DNA of 64,000 bases from Apodemia mormo (Eukaryota; Arthropoda; Insecta; Lepidoptera; Riodinidae). The stretch is from positions 25,105,727-25,169,726 of the forward strand of contig JAUPFN010000001.1 of assembly GCA_036924255.1 (NCBI GenBank), written 5' to 3'. Under the pieces are notes generated by a model. It searched no databases and was not told the origin of the DNA. It worked only from the letters and a program-made list of their open reading frames with translations. Every line of letters begins with the position of its first letter. Position 1 is the first letter of the stretch. Shown here piece by piece: positions 36,001-49,400 of the stretch. Made by a program: the position numbers and the translations under genes.

Positions 36001-39000
36001 GATGATTTAATATTTTTTCCTTAGGTGGGGTTTTAATTACAAACATATTATAGATTATTATAAATCTCATACATTTGCACATATTGCGCGATATGATACT
36101 TTTACCTGAATTGAGATCCATGATAAAACTGTCTAATTTACTACTTTACCAAATTCGTACCTTAGGTTAGTAACTCTGCTGAAGATAAATTTGCACTAAG
36201 CTGAAATATTTAACTATTATCGCTATAAAAATACAATGTTGTTAATCATATCACTTAAGAATGTCTGGACTAAATTGAGTATTTTGATTTTTTACAAGTT
36301 GAATTAGCGTTTGTAGTAAAAAAAAGTTAGAAAATTTACTCAGAAATTTAAAACTCGAAGAAATAAAAAGTATGTTATAATAAAAGTATCATTTTTGTAT
36401 AGGACTATAAATAGAATAATAAAGTTTGAACGGAGTTCAGAAAAATAATATCAAATTTGATATGCACTAATTATATTCGTAATAACAATAATTTACGAAA
36501 ATTAAAATAAAAAACAGTATGTATTACATACACAATAATGCTGAAAAAAATGTTACCCACAGTTTTATGCAAGTTGCAGAACTAAAAGAAATACACGTTA
36601 TATACTTTTGTATAATTTGGTATGCAAATCTCAAATTGAATAAGGTTTTTTTGTGAATAATTTATTAGACTTAATACGTAAGACGAAATATAATCACAAA
36701 AATATGTCAATTGATATTCCTACATCATAACTTACAAAAGCAATTAAAATTTTGCTATACTGAGTGATTTGACAAAAAAGTATTATAGCAAATAAGTAGG
36801 TGGAATTCATACCTATTAGATTTAAGTCGCAATAATATAAATGCATTACTGCATGATTCGACAAGATTTCCAAAAAGATCTGATGAATCTGTCACAGATT
36901 TACAAAAAGGACAGTGCCGGATTTGACCATAAGAAAATTAAGCAAATATTTACGGTATTCACACCTCAGAGGGCACCAGAACAGGACAAAAAAATAGATA
37001 GCACATAAAAGATTGACATTCTGCGATGATGTATCTCGTAATAAATACTTTTTTCTACTGATTAGGGAACACTCATTTTCTTTTAGATATGGGAGGTACG
37101 TACAGGCGTGGATTGTTTTAGGTAGTCTTAATTCGGCACTGAAAAAGAATATATTATTACCTAAAGAAAGATTTTAGGTGAGGTCCTAATAGTGTATAAT
37201 ATCGTATATGTGTGGGACCTAAAGGGAAACTTAACAAACCTACTTCATATGTATATGTCGCAGGCAAATACTATAATTCGTCTGTATACACCTGGCGCAG
37301 ATTACAAAGATAACTACGTTTTAGATGCCTTACGTCGAATGTAAAATGTCTTCATTATACATAAAATAATATGCAGGACATTTACCGCAGTTATCAAATT
37401 GCCGCGGCTGTTGCTTAATTTACCAGTGTACATGGGTTAGTTTATGTAGAACTAGAACCCCATCCGGTTTCTTACATATTAAAAAAGTAGATTTGTTAGT
37501 TTGTATTTAGTTCTCATACCTGGATAAAGAAGCCTGTGTTGACTTTGATGCAAATTATGTCATTTAACTCCATAGATATTTGCCTTCGGCAATTTATGAT
37601 GAACGTTACCTTTATAAAATGACGACATCGTTTATATGACGAAACATACAAATTAATATTGCCATATATAACAATTGCTTCTACCCGATAACTGGTAGTT
37701 ATTTCGAGTCATATACTACCATGACGCAATCTACGGCACTGTGATAAGGATAAAGTCATACTTTAAGTTTAAAAAAGTAACCAAATATCAAAAAATGCAA
37801 TCATATTTATATTCGAAATTAACAAGAATGCCAATATGGTAGTACATATTAAATTTTAATTGCAATAATATAATTGCATTATTGGATGGTACGAATAATA
37901 CGTTTTTTAAATTTAGTTCTATCAGATAACCAATATCAAAGAAATCCATGGCAATCATATGTATGAAAGAAACAATTTTCATCTATTAATATGACATTTC
38001 TACGCTTTGAAATACAAATGCAATCAATCAATTGCATTGCAGGACAATATACACAGGTAAACATTTTTCAAGTTTTATTTTTAACTAGTAACAGATCAAA
38101 GAAATACATGCGTATTTTTTGGTTTATATCTAAAGTCCTAAGAAAAATTGTATATGTCTATATAATGAATTACAAGTTTAATAATAATTGTCTGCTGGAT
38201 GGTTACAGGTAATAATTTTTAAAGTTTACTTTTTATTATTAACTGAATTTCCAAAAAGTCAGTGCTGACTGACTAAGAGTAAGAATTTATTTTAAATAGG
38301 CAAATTGAAGAATTTTGCAACCAACAAAAGAGCTGATACAACGAAATGTGAATTATAATTGAGCATTATGTTGGATAAAATATATTATGTAGATTTTTTA
38401 TCGTAATTTGTTGGTAATGTAGTTAATTCAAGTGGCAGACAAAACTGCCAAATATTAATTTAATAACATTAATGCTTTAGGCACATAGTTCAATTATTCA
38501 AAAATATAAGTAACAAATAATTCAAAATATATTCAGCTTTTATTGTCTACTAAATTATATACAAGGTGTAAGGGATGGTGTACTGAAAAAAAAAACATTT
38601 CATTTTTACGCTCTAGTCATGATGGCATTTTGTTTTTTGCAAAATTTGTGTTTTGTGTGTATTTTTTTAATTTCTACGCCATGCAATGTAGAGCGTACAT
38701 TGCTCCGACTCAATGCGACCGTTAAACTCGAATCAAATCGTATGCAACACATAATACATTGCTTGTTTTGTGTATTTCCTATAACTATAAAGTATTAAAA
38801 TTAATCAAATTATATAAAGTTAAGTAAAAAAATCGTCAAAATAATCCAAAATGTCCTACACGAAATACCAGATTTTTGTCTCAGAATCACGGTCCAAATC
38901 CATATTATCGATTTTCGGTAGACCGTCCTTTACACGCTGTTAAATACATATATCTATAGTACTAATCTACTACCAATAATCCTATTAATGCAAACTGTTC

Positions 39001-39367
39001 TAATGACAAAGACATTCACTGTAAGTGCTAAATTCTGCTATTGTGTTAAATTCTAACATACTTCATTGTGTTTCATACTTTCTTTGCTGTCATCTGTTGA
39101 AAATGATGAAATAAAAATTATTGAAAATCTAATTTAAATTGCTTATTGCGTCAACTGAGCCGTAAGTAATTGATAATAGGGATAGCAATGACAACATAAG
39201 CTCAGACAGAAATTCCTTAGTTTTTTATACTCATAAAACTTAGTTTTATACCTACTTATAAAAGTAATAACGCTGTACAATTCAAACAGCAACTTCAAAG
39301 GATTTAATATATAGGAGTTTCTAAAAAGACAATATGACCAATAATACATCATCACTATAGATTAATT
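33019..39367. other. 6.3-kb AT-rich tract without recognisable genes
   Basis: No ORF above about 75 codons with protein-like composition, no tRNA and no clear repeat family. It follows the RGG gene and may be a long 3' UTR, a 3' UTR intron or intergenic DNA. A TTTGCATTACAG acceptor-like site lies at about 35022-35033 but has no obvious partner donor. Confidence 0.45.
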
Positions 39368-39819
39368 AATGTATTGTACTTCTTATATTATATATATATA
39401 TGTGAGTGGTTACGCAAAAAGGGACCTGAAGGGATTGGAAACGGTTTTTTTTTTTTGATAAATTCTGATTCTATGGTCCTTCATCTTTGTTTTGTTCTAA
39501 TCAAAATAATTTTAGGTGCCGTAGTTTTTTTTTAATGATTTTTTATGTAAGCCGAGGCAGTTTTGAAAATATTACACCTTATACACAGCGCACACTAGTT
39601 TCTTTTTCTAGCGCGCACATAAAGACAAGTAAAAGACGAATAAATAAGTCACCAATAATACAGCTATCGCAAACACGTGCTATTTCTCACTGACGAAGTC
39701 GCTCACTAACGACACTAACATAAAACACCCCGCGCCTCTCTCATTTCGACTCAACATTTTAAACGTGATTTACTCGAAATCAATTATTTTCCCTTGAGGT
39801 CCCTTTTTGCGTAACCACT

Positions 39820-39890
<71 letters not shown>

Positions 39891-39911
39891 ATATAAGAAG
39901 TACAATACATT
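39368..39911. mobile_element. Nested palindromic element in TA repeats
   Basis: Outer arms AATGTATTGTACTTCTTATA and its complement (ending 39911) enclose TA tracts, and inner ends GTGAGTGGTTACGCAAAAAG (39402) and the complement ending at 39822 enclose 420 bp. Inner arms extend through GGGACCT(G/C)AAGGG. No transposase is present; the ORF at 39487 lacks any domain. Confidence 0.75.
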
Positions 39912-40176
39912 ATCACTTTAGATAGGGTTTTAGTTACAGTTTACAAACTGTGTGTTTGCCTCAATGTAGGTATAATGGCATTATTAAACTAATAGTAGAT
40001 AAATAAAAACACATACAACACTGAGATTACATATATTTAACAATTTCCAAATAATATACTTTGAATTTAATTTTCACAATTTTTAATGGTAATAAATCAT
40101 AGATGTATTATTGTAGCTAATATTGTGATCTAATCACAGCTCTTAATGTTTATAGTAAATGAATATTTTTTTACAG

Positions 40177-40274
40177 AATATGGGTGATTGAGTTATTGAG
40201 AAGTGTTATAAAGAGACACTTGCAACTAAAATTATAAAGAAATGTGCTGCACACGACGTTGGACAAGTACAGAG
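40177..40274 (+). other. Candidate non-coding exon 1 downstream of RGG gene
   Basis: Preceded by a strong acceptor (ATTTTTTTACAG) and followed by CAGAG|GTAATA. Stops in all frames make it untranslated. It could belong to a spliced 3' UTR of the RGG gene or to a separate non-coding transcript. Confidence 0.3.
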
Positions 40275-40311
40275 GTAATAATATATACCTAATTAAATAT
40301 AAACACATATG

Positions 40312-40580
40312 TGGTCGCCTCTGAGGTCTAGTGGTGTTGGTGCTGACCATATGAGGTTCCAGGTTCAATTCCCGTTTTGGCCAATCCAAAAATGAGTTTT
40401 TTCAGTTTTCTGATAGAAACATTGTCGCCGGGGATAGGGCAAAAGTGTCTGGTTGGCGAGATAGGCTTGCCACCTATCACATAGTGGGACTATAAGAATC
40501 TTCGACTAATTGTGGCTTCACTGGTTGTACCTGTGCCTAACTCTTCGGGGATATATCATGAAGATACTTTTTTGTTTATT
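40312..40580 (+). mobile_element. tRNA-derived SINE family B, copy 1
   Basis: tRNA-like head GTGGTCGCCTCTGAGGTCTA, B box GGTTCAATTCCC, then a body with GTTTTTTCAGTTTTCTGATA, GGCTTGCCACCTATCACAT and an ATTGTGGCTTCACTGG tail. The same body occurs at 60215-60410. Confidence 0.8.
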
Positions 40581-41589
40581 TTTTCTTTTTACATAAGTGT
40601 AAATCTCAAATTTTCTGCATCAACAACAACCTGTGATCTGAATGTCTGAGAGAGGAATGATTTTCTTATGCTGTTCTGTCCATCAAAATATTAACATATC
40701 TATTAGTGTCAAGGGTCAGTGTGATTAATAAAAATAAAAAATAAAAATATAAATAAAAAGCTTGTTATTTGTGGTAGTGTCAATGTTCAAAGATTAAGAT
40801 ATTATAAATGGGCATTGACCGAAAGCTTTATATATATTTTTTTAATATTTATAGCTTTGTCTATGATAATTGTTGCAACTGATAAGATTTAATACATTTT
40901 AGTTCTAAATATTGTTTCGTGGTATCTTGATTATTGCTGTGATTATCCCCCTGATAATTTATATAGCTTTTGAGAAGTAAATTTTACCTTATTAACGTAA
41001 CAAAAAGAGTCAGTCAAATTATTTACATGCTATCTGAGGGTATTGCCAAAAGTTCCCGAACTCGGCGTGTTTGTATGAAGAGAGTTATGAACGTGGAGGA
41101 AGCATGGCAAGTCTATATGGACTGTGATCTATGGCACTTGTTCTGTCTTTGGGTTGGTGTGAAAATACATATTGAGGCTGCTATATCCCTTATTTTAAAA
41201 ATTCAAAATCCCTAAGGATTATTGTACGCCAAGACATCAAAGATTTGCTTATTATAATGTCATTAATCATTTTGTATTTGGCGTACGAACATATATAATA
41301 CGTCATAACTCAAGATATATTTATGGAAAAAGTACATTGTTCCCATAGTATTCACAGCTGTCGAATGTGGTTGGTAATGAAAAAGTGCAAATGAGATTCT
41401 TATGATTCTATTGAATTAAATGGGAGCTTATATTAATTATTTAAATGTAAAACTGCAAATTCCGTTTCCAATCTCCAGTATCTGTAAAAACCTGAATCAA
41501 TTTTCATTAAATTTAAATTGGATCATATGGGAAGGATTTCATCCAAAACAATAAGGATTTTCCAAATTGGTTCATATTTTTTTATTACA
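40581..41589. other. Unannotated AT-rich stretch
   Basis: Includes a small open frame at 40970-41215 with no domain, and a TTGTACGCCAAG/TTGGCGTACGA inverted pair (about 41223 and 41279). Nothing else is recognised. Confidence 0.4.
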
Positions 41590-42140
41590 TCATAGAATTT
41601 CAAACAAAGATTTAATGTAGTGTTGCCATGCGTGTGGCAGGGATGGAATGTCAAATGTATACTGCAGGTAAATGGCTACCTTCCAAAAAGAAACGACAGC
41701 AACAAGCACCGACACTATTGTAACAGGCATAGGTAGGTGGTGACACCTAAAATTAGGCGAAATGATGCAGAACTCTATCATTCAGATCACAGATGTTAAT
41801 GGTGCGTTGCTATTCGTGGGCAGGTATGGAGTGTCAAATGCATACTGTAGGTAACTAGCTACCTTCCAAAAAGAAACACAATAGCGACTAGCACCGACAC
41901 TATTGCAACAGGCATACGTAAGGTGGTGGTACCAAAACTCAGCCGAAACGTTGCGGAACTTTATCATTCGGATGTTAATGGTGAGGTGCTATTCGTGGGC
42001 AGGGACGGAATGTCAAATGCATACTGTAGGTAACTGGCTTCTTCCAAAAAGAAACGGCAGCAACAATCACCAACACTATTGGAACAGGCATAAATAAGGT
42101 GGTGGCACCTGAACCCAGACGAAACGTTGCTGAACTCTAT
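41590..42140. repeat. Three tandem partial copies of family X (period about 180 bp)
   Basis: The phrase GGAATGTCAAATG(T/C)ATACTG recurs near 41645, 41828 and 42009; each unit also holds CTTCCAAAAAGAAAC, CACC(G/A)ACACTATTG and GGCATA(G/C/A)GTA. The three short ORFs on the minus strand are shifted versions of the same repeat, not genes. Confidence 0.85.
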
Positions 42141-42256
42141 CTCTCTTAATAAACGATTGAGTTCTGATATAAAAAACATAATTACAATCAAATTGACAAC
42201 TTTCTACTTTTTGGTAAGTCAATTAAAAAATCAATTGCCTAGTAATCTTAATATAT

Positions 42257-42779
42257 TGTTACGTACTTCGGGTTCGTAATTGTAAGAAATAGCCACTTAT
42301 ATTAAACCGTGTATTTACAACACAAGTACACAAACAACAAAATATAAGACGTAAATACACTATACACTGGTCACACTCGCTGCACTAGTACTAAACTTAA
42401 CCGACTACGTTTAAAAAAAAAACAATTCTCATATTCACTCAAACTGGTCACTTTGCTTCGCACTGGTCGCTTGTACTATCGCTTTATAAAACTGCTCTCT
42501 AATTGTCAACCCTTTCCTATTTATACTCGAGGTTAAAGTTCGACAACAATTGCGAATGTTCGGCAATCATCTCGTAAACAATAACAATAGACAACTTATG
42601 ATAAAGAAGTCCTAAAACACGCCATTTTCAACCTTATTCCCTATACCACAAACTCCATTATGGCATAGCTTCGGGTAACGGTCAACTATTTGTTTGTCAA
42701 TAGGAGTAGCTATCTCTTTCTTTTATTTCTAGATCTATCCAGCGTTCCAACTCTTCACATTTCTAGATTATTCATAACA
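42257..42779. mobile_element. Solo LTR (523 bp) with ATAT duplication
   Basis: Starts TGTTACGTACTTCGG and ends ATTCATAACA, so it has the TG...CA and TGTTA/TAACA termini of LTRs. ATAT flanks both ends (42253-42256 and 42780-42783). No internal coding region and no second LTR nearby, so it is a solo LTR left by recombination. A 4-bp duplication fits the Gypsy or Copia range; the family is unknown. Confidence 0.75.
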
Positions 42780-42783
42780 ATAT

Positions 42784-43412
42784 TTAAAATCATGTTGTTG
42801 TGTCACATTGTTCGCCGGCAACGTATTCCTAAACTACTGAACCGATTTTTATGAAAGGAGAATGATGAGGCTCCATACAAATTTGGCCTAAAACGCAGCA
42901 CATGATGATAGCTGCTTACCGTATTTTAATACATTAATCATTTATTCTGAAATGTTAATTGTATCATGGACACTTTTTATAATACTAAAATTCAGAAAAC
43001 TCCTTCAAATATTTATATTTATATAATTCAAGTAATTTACAATTGTTACATTCCATTTTAAGCCACTCATATCGCAATATATCGTTAACATAAATATAAT
43101 TAATTTTTATATCACTCCTCATAAAGATTGTTTGATTTTAACCACTTAAATGTTAAGAAACCAATAAAACTTTTATTTACCTACATTAAAATATTTGTTA
43201 CTCGTTCACAGTGTAAATAGATGACACTTTTTTTTGTTTGTGTAGGATGATACTAAGGATACTTATTTATACAGCCTTGTATGTTGTAAGTTTCGGCTGT
43301 TGTAATAAATATTTTCATTTTTGTTATATTTTATACAATAGTTTGTTAAAAATTTTGCATCTTACCTATCCAGCATTTTTATGATTTGTTTAATTATAAG
43401 TATATATTTCAG
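42784..43412. other. Unannotated AT-rich stretch
   Basis: Contains an insect-repeat-like phrase (CGGCAACGTATTCCTAAACT, AACCGATTTTTATGAAAGGA) at about 42813-42860; otherwise nothing is recognised. Confidence 0.4.
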
Positions 43413-43496
43413 ATGCACTAAGAGCAAGTATAGTGAGAACACTTAACTGAAAATGACAAGATACATTCAAGCTAGAGAAGAGCTTGCATGTGAATG
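43413..43496 (+). other. Candidate non-coding exon 2 downstream of RGG gene
   Basis: Bounded by ATATATTTCAG and AATG|GTAATT. Contains stops in each frame. Confidence 0.28.
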
Positions 43497-43549
43497 GTAA
43501 TTTTTTTTCACATAACTAAATTATAATGAATGTTCTTACCTAAAAAAAA

Positions 43550-44330
43550 TTACCACCTAATAGTCACAACGGTAGTCGTACGTTCGGCCAATCTTTCGCC
43601 TTTTACGAATTGCCTAGCCGAATAGCAGATGGTCTATACATTAAATGGTGCCAGGACAATGTGAGGAGAATAATATACTGCTTATTGTCGTATCAAATTT
43701 TTCCTAGACATGTATCGTAAAGCAATGAATCAATATGAAAATACGAATTGTGGTGAACCAGAAAGTCTATAGACGTCAGGTTTACTCTGCCTACCCTGCA
43801 AGGGGACCAAGTGGGATGATGTTATTTTATTCCACCATTTAATTCATGGGAAGTATAATGTCATATGAACATTGTTATATAATGTCATATGAACTATAGG
43901 TACTTGTCCAAACTGGCACACACCAGATACAAGCACAATGTTGTTATTCCTCGTGTTGGTCCGGGCTCCTTTGAAAAATAGACCAACTGCCGTTCTACCA
44001 AGCAATTTGGTAGAACGACAGTTGGTCTATTCGACCGATTGGCTATGCGAGTCACTACCATTGTGGTTCTAGGTGGTGGAGTTTTGCATTGTCTTGCCTG
44101 GGTCTGGTACCACTGCCTTACTTATTCCTGCCGCAATAGCGTCAGTGCTTGTCACTGTCGTGTTCCGGTTTGGAGGGTAAGGTAGCCGGTAGACTTACGC
44201 ATGTGGCATTAGACCTCGTCACAAGATAGCAACGCACAATTAAGATCTTTGGTGTCTATGAGAGATGGTTGACTCCACCAGGAGACCCATCTGCATGTTT
44301 GCTATCTTATGATATAAAAAAAATCTTAGT
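43550..44330. repeat. Dispersed repeat family X, two adjoining copies in opposite orientation
   Basis: A partial copy (ACCACCTAATAGTCACAACG... to GGTGCCAGGACAATG, 43550-43665) is followed by a near-full copy, 43960-44325 (GGTCCGGGCTCCTTTGAAAA to ACATCTGCATGTTTGCTATC-like end). At 43980-44035 the end sequence AGACCAACTGCCGTTCTACC is followed by its own inverse, making a hairpin. Confidence 0.75.
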
Positions 44331-44627
44331 GTTTCAAATTAAAATACTATCTTCAAAAGGGGGTTAGATCAACCCAGGAAAACTGTCAATAAAATAAAAT
44401 TGTGTTGCGCTATACAAACTACATAATAAATTTAAGTTTTTTTACTACCAATTATAGTTGAAATTCATATTCTAGAAACTTTTAGAAAGATATATTATCT
44501 GGTAACTCTCACCGGGTTTGTACTAAACATGTGAAAGCAAATTTTTAGACTGCTTGCATTTTTTATTTTCCTTGTAGTCTCTGCATCTAGTAGCATTAAT
44601 GCAATAAATTTAACATGTAATTTACAG

Positions 44628-44760
44628 GTACTCAAGAAAGAACCAATTCTTGCTGCTGTCAATCGAATCTTCATTAATGTATTTTATTGGCTGTAGTTAA
44701 TGATGCGAGAACAGATGTCACTTGTAAATGAATAAAATTAAGCACCTTTATCCCAGAAAT
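44628..44760 (+). other. Candidate terminal non-coding exon with poly(A) signal
   Basis: Preceded by ATGTAATTTACAG, with AATAAA at 44731-44736. It could end the transcript begun by the exons at 40177 and 43413. Confidence 0.28.
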
Positions 44761-44924
44761 AAAACAACTGACATCAGTTTCTCAAGAATATTTATCATGT
44801 CTTGATTTCAATTGAAAACCTAACTCTTGTGGCATTGTTTGTGGCATAATAATTATTGTAATAGTGCCAGCAAAAACGCAAATTTATTTTGTGAGTTATT
44901 TGATTATCTGATGCTTATTTTGAA

Positions 44925-45247
44925 CTAGCTGTTGCCTGCGACTTTGTCCGCGCGGACTGCTCCTTTACTCCGCACTGCTCCTCCCCCGTAGGTGATAGCG
45001 TGATAATATGTAGCCTGTATGTTGACCCGACCTGTTAGTAATATTCATGCAAAATTTGAAGTAAATCCATGCAGTACTTTTTGAGTTTACCCCGGACTTA
45101 CATACAGACAAACAGATAAACAGACAAAAATTCTAAAAACTATATTTTTGGCTTCGATATCGATTGTAGATCACGCCCCAAGTATTCTTTTGAAAAAATA
45201 TTCAATGTACAATTTTGACTTTCCTACGATTGTATTATATGTATAGA
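44925..45247 (-). mobile_element. Non-autonomous Helitron copy 3
   Basis: Forward CTAGCTGTTGCCTGCGACTT at the start with host A before it, TATATGTATAGA|T at the end, and the perfect palindrome GTCCGCGCGGAC near the CTAG end. Closely similar to copies at 3355 and 9666. Confidence 0.82.
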
Positions 45248-46400
45248 TATATAGATGTCCTATTTGATAACGTTTATTGTAAAACGACAAAGATTAAAAT
45301 ACATTCATTTATGTTATAAAGATGTTTTTTCAATTCTAATACATTAAGAATCCTGACTTTTTTTGAAAGTTAAGTATATTATAGTAAGGGGTAAGTGCTT
45401 ATTACTCTTGTTATAACCAAAATAATGAATGCCACGAGTAAATGTATAATTTTTTTTGTTGCTATTTTTAAAATGGATTTATATTATTCTACTATTTTAT
45501 TTAAATGATTCTATCTTAAATTATTTTAAAAAGTAAAATCTGTACTGTTGTATACCTACTGATGCATAATACAGGCTATTCCATTTTTTGGTAAAAATAA
45601 ATGCAAGTTCTAAAATGTGATAGTTTTATTTATTCCTATTTAAAATCAATTGAAATAAAAAAAATTAATCTTAAGGTTTATTTCACATAATTGTAATTTA
45701 AAAATTTAAACCCATTTCAAATATCACCTACATAACTCATATCTCTACAACTACTGAATCGATTTTAATAAAACACCCAAATTCTTAAACAATACTATGA
45801 GATTGCATAGTGCTAGTGAATGCATGGGATTGTTCAAACCACAATATTACAAACCGATTCATAAACCATTGAGTTATATATATAATTGTAATTTATATCC
45901 AAACATTCAACGGTCAAACTCAACTACACCATTCACAACAACACTATTTATATATCTATTTCTCATTAACAGTATCGTTCAGTACTTTAATAAACAGTAG
46001 TTTTAGTGATACTTTTTAGTGGTAATAAAAATAACTTCTAATATTGTTTGATTATATAATAATAGGCGATTGTTTATAAGAAAGTAAGAATTTAACTGAT
46101 TGTTAAATAATCCATGCATAAAACAAACTCGCTGAGGCCCGGCCGGCGCGCCGCGAGTCATATGTAGGAAGGAGGGTTACACGCAGAAAAATAGTATAAG
46201 CTTCTATTCACTTTAGTAAGCTGATTACTAACCACTCGCACTAAACGACTCGTCTTTTTTTGCTTATGCACCTCCATTAATCCAGCCAAAAACACACTCG
46301 CACGCGCCCAAATTAAAGTGAAAACGGCGCTTAAGGCGTAGTGGAAGATATTATAGTTGTTTATTAAGCGAATACCTAATTTCAAAACACTTGTACACAT
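45248..46400. other. Unannotated AT-rich stretch with a small GC patch
   Basis: No gene is recognised. A GGCCCGGCCGGCGCGCCGCG patch at about 46137-46157 stands out. An 80-codon minus-strand ORF at 46158-46400 has no recognisable domain and may be chance. Confidence 0.4.
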
Positions 46401-46429
46401 TTAAAATTATCACATAATTACCCAACGTC

Positions 46430-49400
46430 AATCGTTGATGGGTAGATGGGCCTCGTTAGCATTGTTTTGCAGCTCGTCTAGCAGAAGCAAAACCATGAAT
46501 TCTAACCCGGCATGGAGTTTCCATTAGGCGCTAATAGAATTGTACCCAAACTCCGGCAGCCAACCTGGCTCCGCACGTATCGATTCGTCGTTCCTGCGGA
46601 CAGATCCCGTGATGCCGAAGGGTGACACAGGTGCTGGGCAAATCCTTATGTGCGTCTCAGGTAATGCAATGTCTGTGGAGAGGAAACACTTAAACAACGA
46701 CAGCACTGCTGCGTGGAAAACGACTCTAGGAGTGGCAGTGACCGGTTATAAATCTGTACGAATGGGTGAGTGCGGGCGCCAGGGGTCACCTACGACAATG
46801 GGCGGGAGGGGACAGTGGCCGGCTCAAGCTGAGTAGCACTCGGCCATTAAGTTACTGATCCGCCCCGGTGTTGGTTTGCTTCTTTAGGGTGTAGGGAGCA
46901 CTAGTTGTCAAGATGACTGACACCGTAATATAACACACCTGTTAGGTACAAATCAGCAGAACTAAAACCGTCAAAATCGCTTCTTTATGCGGAATGCGAG
47001 TGCGACATGGCGATGCGAGTACGCATTAAAACTGCTGAAATCGATGCAGAACTACACCGTAAACATCACGGTATCCGCTCTTCAAGAAATCAGGATACCT
47101 GACGTAGGGTCCATACGTGAAACGCATTACACCTTTTTCTGGAAAGGAAAAGACTGATGGCCGTATGTGAGCATGGTGTTGGCTTTGCGGTTAAAAATAA
47201 TTATCCGCCTTTAAAAATACACGTGGCGTATCAGAAAGAATTATATTGTTACGGATGCTTACCACCAGTGGTTTTACTACGTTAAACTCTGCGTATGCAC
47301 TGAAACAAATCATCCGACGAAATTAGTTTTACGACGAGCTTGGTAAAGCCCAAAGCGTAAAACGGTAAGACCGTACGTTCTAGATTTAAACGTTAGTCGG
47401 CCAGGACACATCTGCGTGGCTGGATTGTATCGGTAAGCCTGTTATAGGATCTCTCAACGAGAATGGTCAACGACTGCTCTAATTATCTACTGTGCGTTAC
47501 CAATACCTCTTTCACGGTCAAATTATCACGCAAGGTATCCTGGAAACGTTTCCATTCCGGTCACTGGCATCAATTAGACCTGATTCTAATCAGAAGAATG
47601 CACCTGAGTGAGACTCACCACGCGCGAGCTTATAGGGCTAATTGAACACCGATCATTCCCTAGTTACAGCACACATGGCTTTGTTCGGTAGAAGGATTCA
47701 CTCATCCAAACTATCCGGTAAGAAGAAAAGAGATCTTCAAAAGACCAGCAACGTTGAGTTGGTCCAAAAGTTTAAAGACCTAGTGCGCTGTGAAACCAGT
47801 TATTGCGACGCCCATGTGCCTATTAATGAGGAATGGCAAAATGTCAAAAAAAACTCACAGAAACAGCTGGCAATGATTTCGGATAGGTACCGTAAAGCAG
47901 GAACTAAAGATTGGTTCGCTAAAAATATAGATCACATGTAACCTTGCTCGACTCTAAGCGCTTAGTTGCCTTAAATCATCGCTTGAACCCTGCCTAAAAG
48001 CCAAAAAAAGATCTGCATTGCAAGTGCAACGCTTCAACGTAGCACTCGCCACTTTGTAATGCATATTGGACTAAACTTTAGTCGCAATAACCAATTATGT
48101 GCCGACACGACTAACATGCGTGGCGTCTATTCGGGGATAAAACATTTTGGCTCCATTCCTTAAAAGACAGTTTCTCTGAAGGAAAACAACTGTGCGCTTA
48201 CTATAGACTGTCTTCGTCAACTTGACCGTTGGGTGGAGCACTATATACCTATCTCTCCTCACGTCCAGTTGACATACAGCCAGAAGCCGCACGCCGCATG
48301 TCCAAATTGGTCAGCTGGACTGAGCTAGACGATTTACCCACTTCAGATGAGCACCCCCAAGTTGTCAAGCAACTAAAGTATGGAAAGAGTCCAGGCAGGA
48401 ACGGAATCCTGTTAGCTATCGAAATTATCAAACTCTAGTGTATGTCACCAGTCTTACAAAATCTGCTGGGGAAATGTTGAGAAGCAGGAACTGTGCCACA
48501 GGATATGCGATGCCAATATCACCATACTACACAAAGGAAAAGGTGACTGTAACAACTAACGTAGTACCGACCTATATCCCTTTTCAGCATCGTAGGCAAG
48601 TTGTTCGGTCGTCATTCTTGGTAAATTACAAAAACTTGCAAATCGCGTCTATTCCGATAATCACAAAGTGGCTGTCGCGCCAAGCGTTCTACGTTAGATA
48701 TGATTTTTACTTTAAGGCAGGAAAAGTGTAGGGAGCAAAAGGAACTCCCTATTTATGGTATTCGTGGGTCTAAGGCCTTCGACACTGTCAGCAGAGAAGG
48801 GCTCAACACAAGACTTGATCGTAATGGATGTCCGCCTAAACTCCTGAGCATTATTAAATCATCCACGTCACTTATTCAATCATTACCCAGGGCGCTGTGG
48901 TATTTAATGGTTACGTTTCAGAACAGTTTTTTATGCGCAGAGGTGTGTAGCAGGTCTGTGTGTTCGATCCTACTCTGGAATATTTTTCTCGCTGCTTCTA
49001 AAAGTTGCTTTCGGCGATGACCAACAGGGTATTCATCTACATACGTGGACTGACAGAAAATTATATGACACCACCCTACTCAAATCTAAGCATTACTGCG
49101 AGAATATGTTTGGTGACGACGCATTTGTAACAAAATCAGCCAGCGAGCTTCACTCTTAGACAAATTTGCCAAAGCTTGTAATCTGTTCTCAATGTCCATG
49201 AATGCCAAAAAGACAGTCATGCTAGGTAGTCCAGGACAGTGCAGAGACACCAATTATCCTGTTGGACAATACTGCTTTACAAGTTGTCGAAGTTTTGCTA
49301 CTTAGGGTCTACCGTGTCGAATAATCTCTCGCTTAATGCAGAGATCAAAATCCGTATTGGCGACCATGTTCGGGAAGTTCATAAAAATGTTTGGATTTTA

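Noticed and set aside
33019..39367. Short ORFs such as 35270-35497 and 37788-38212
   Set aside because: Low-complexity AT-rich frames with no domain and no splice support.
41590..42191. Three minus-strand ORFs and one plus-strand ORF
   Set aside because: They are periodic readings of the three tandem family X units.
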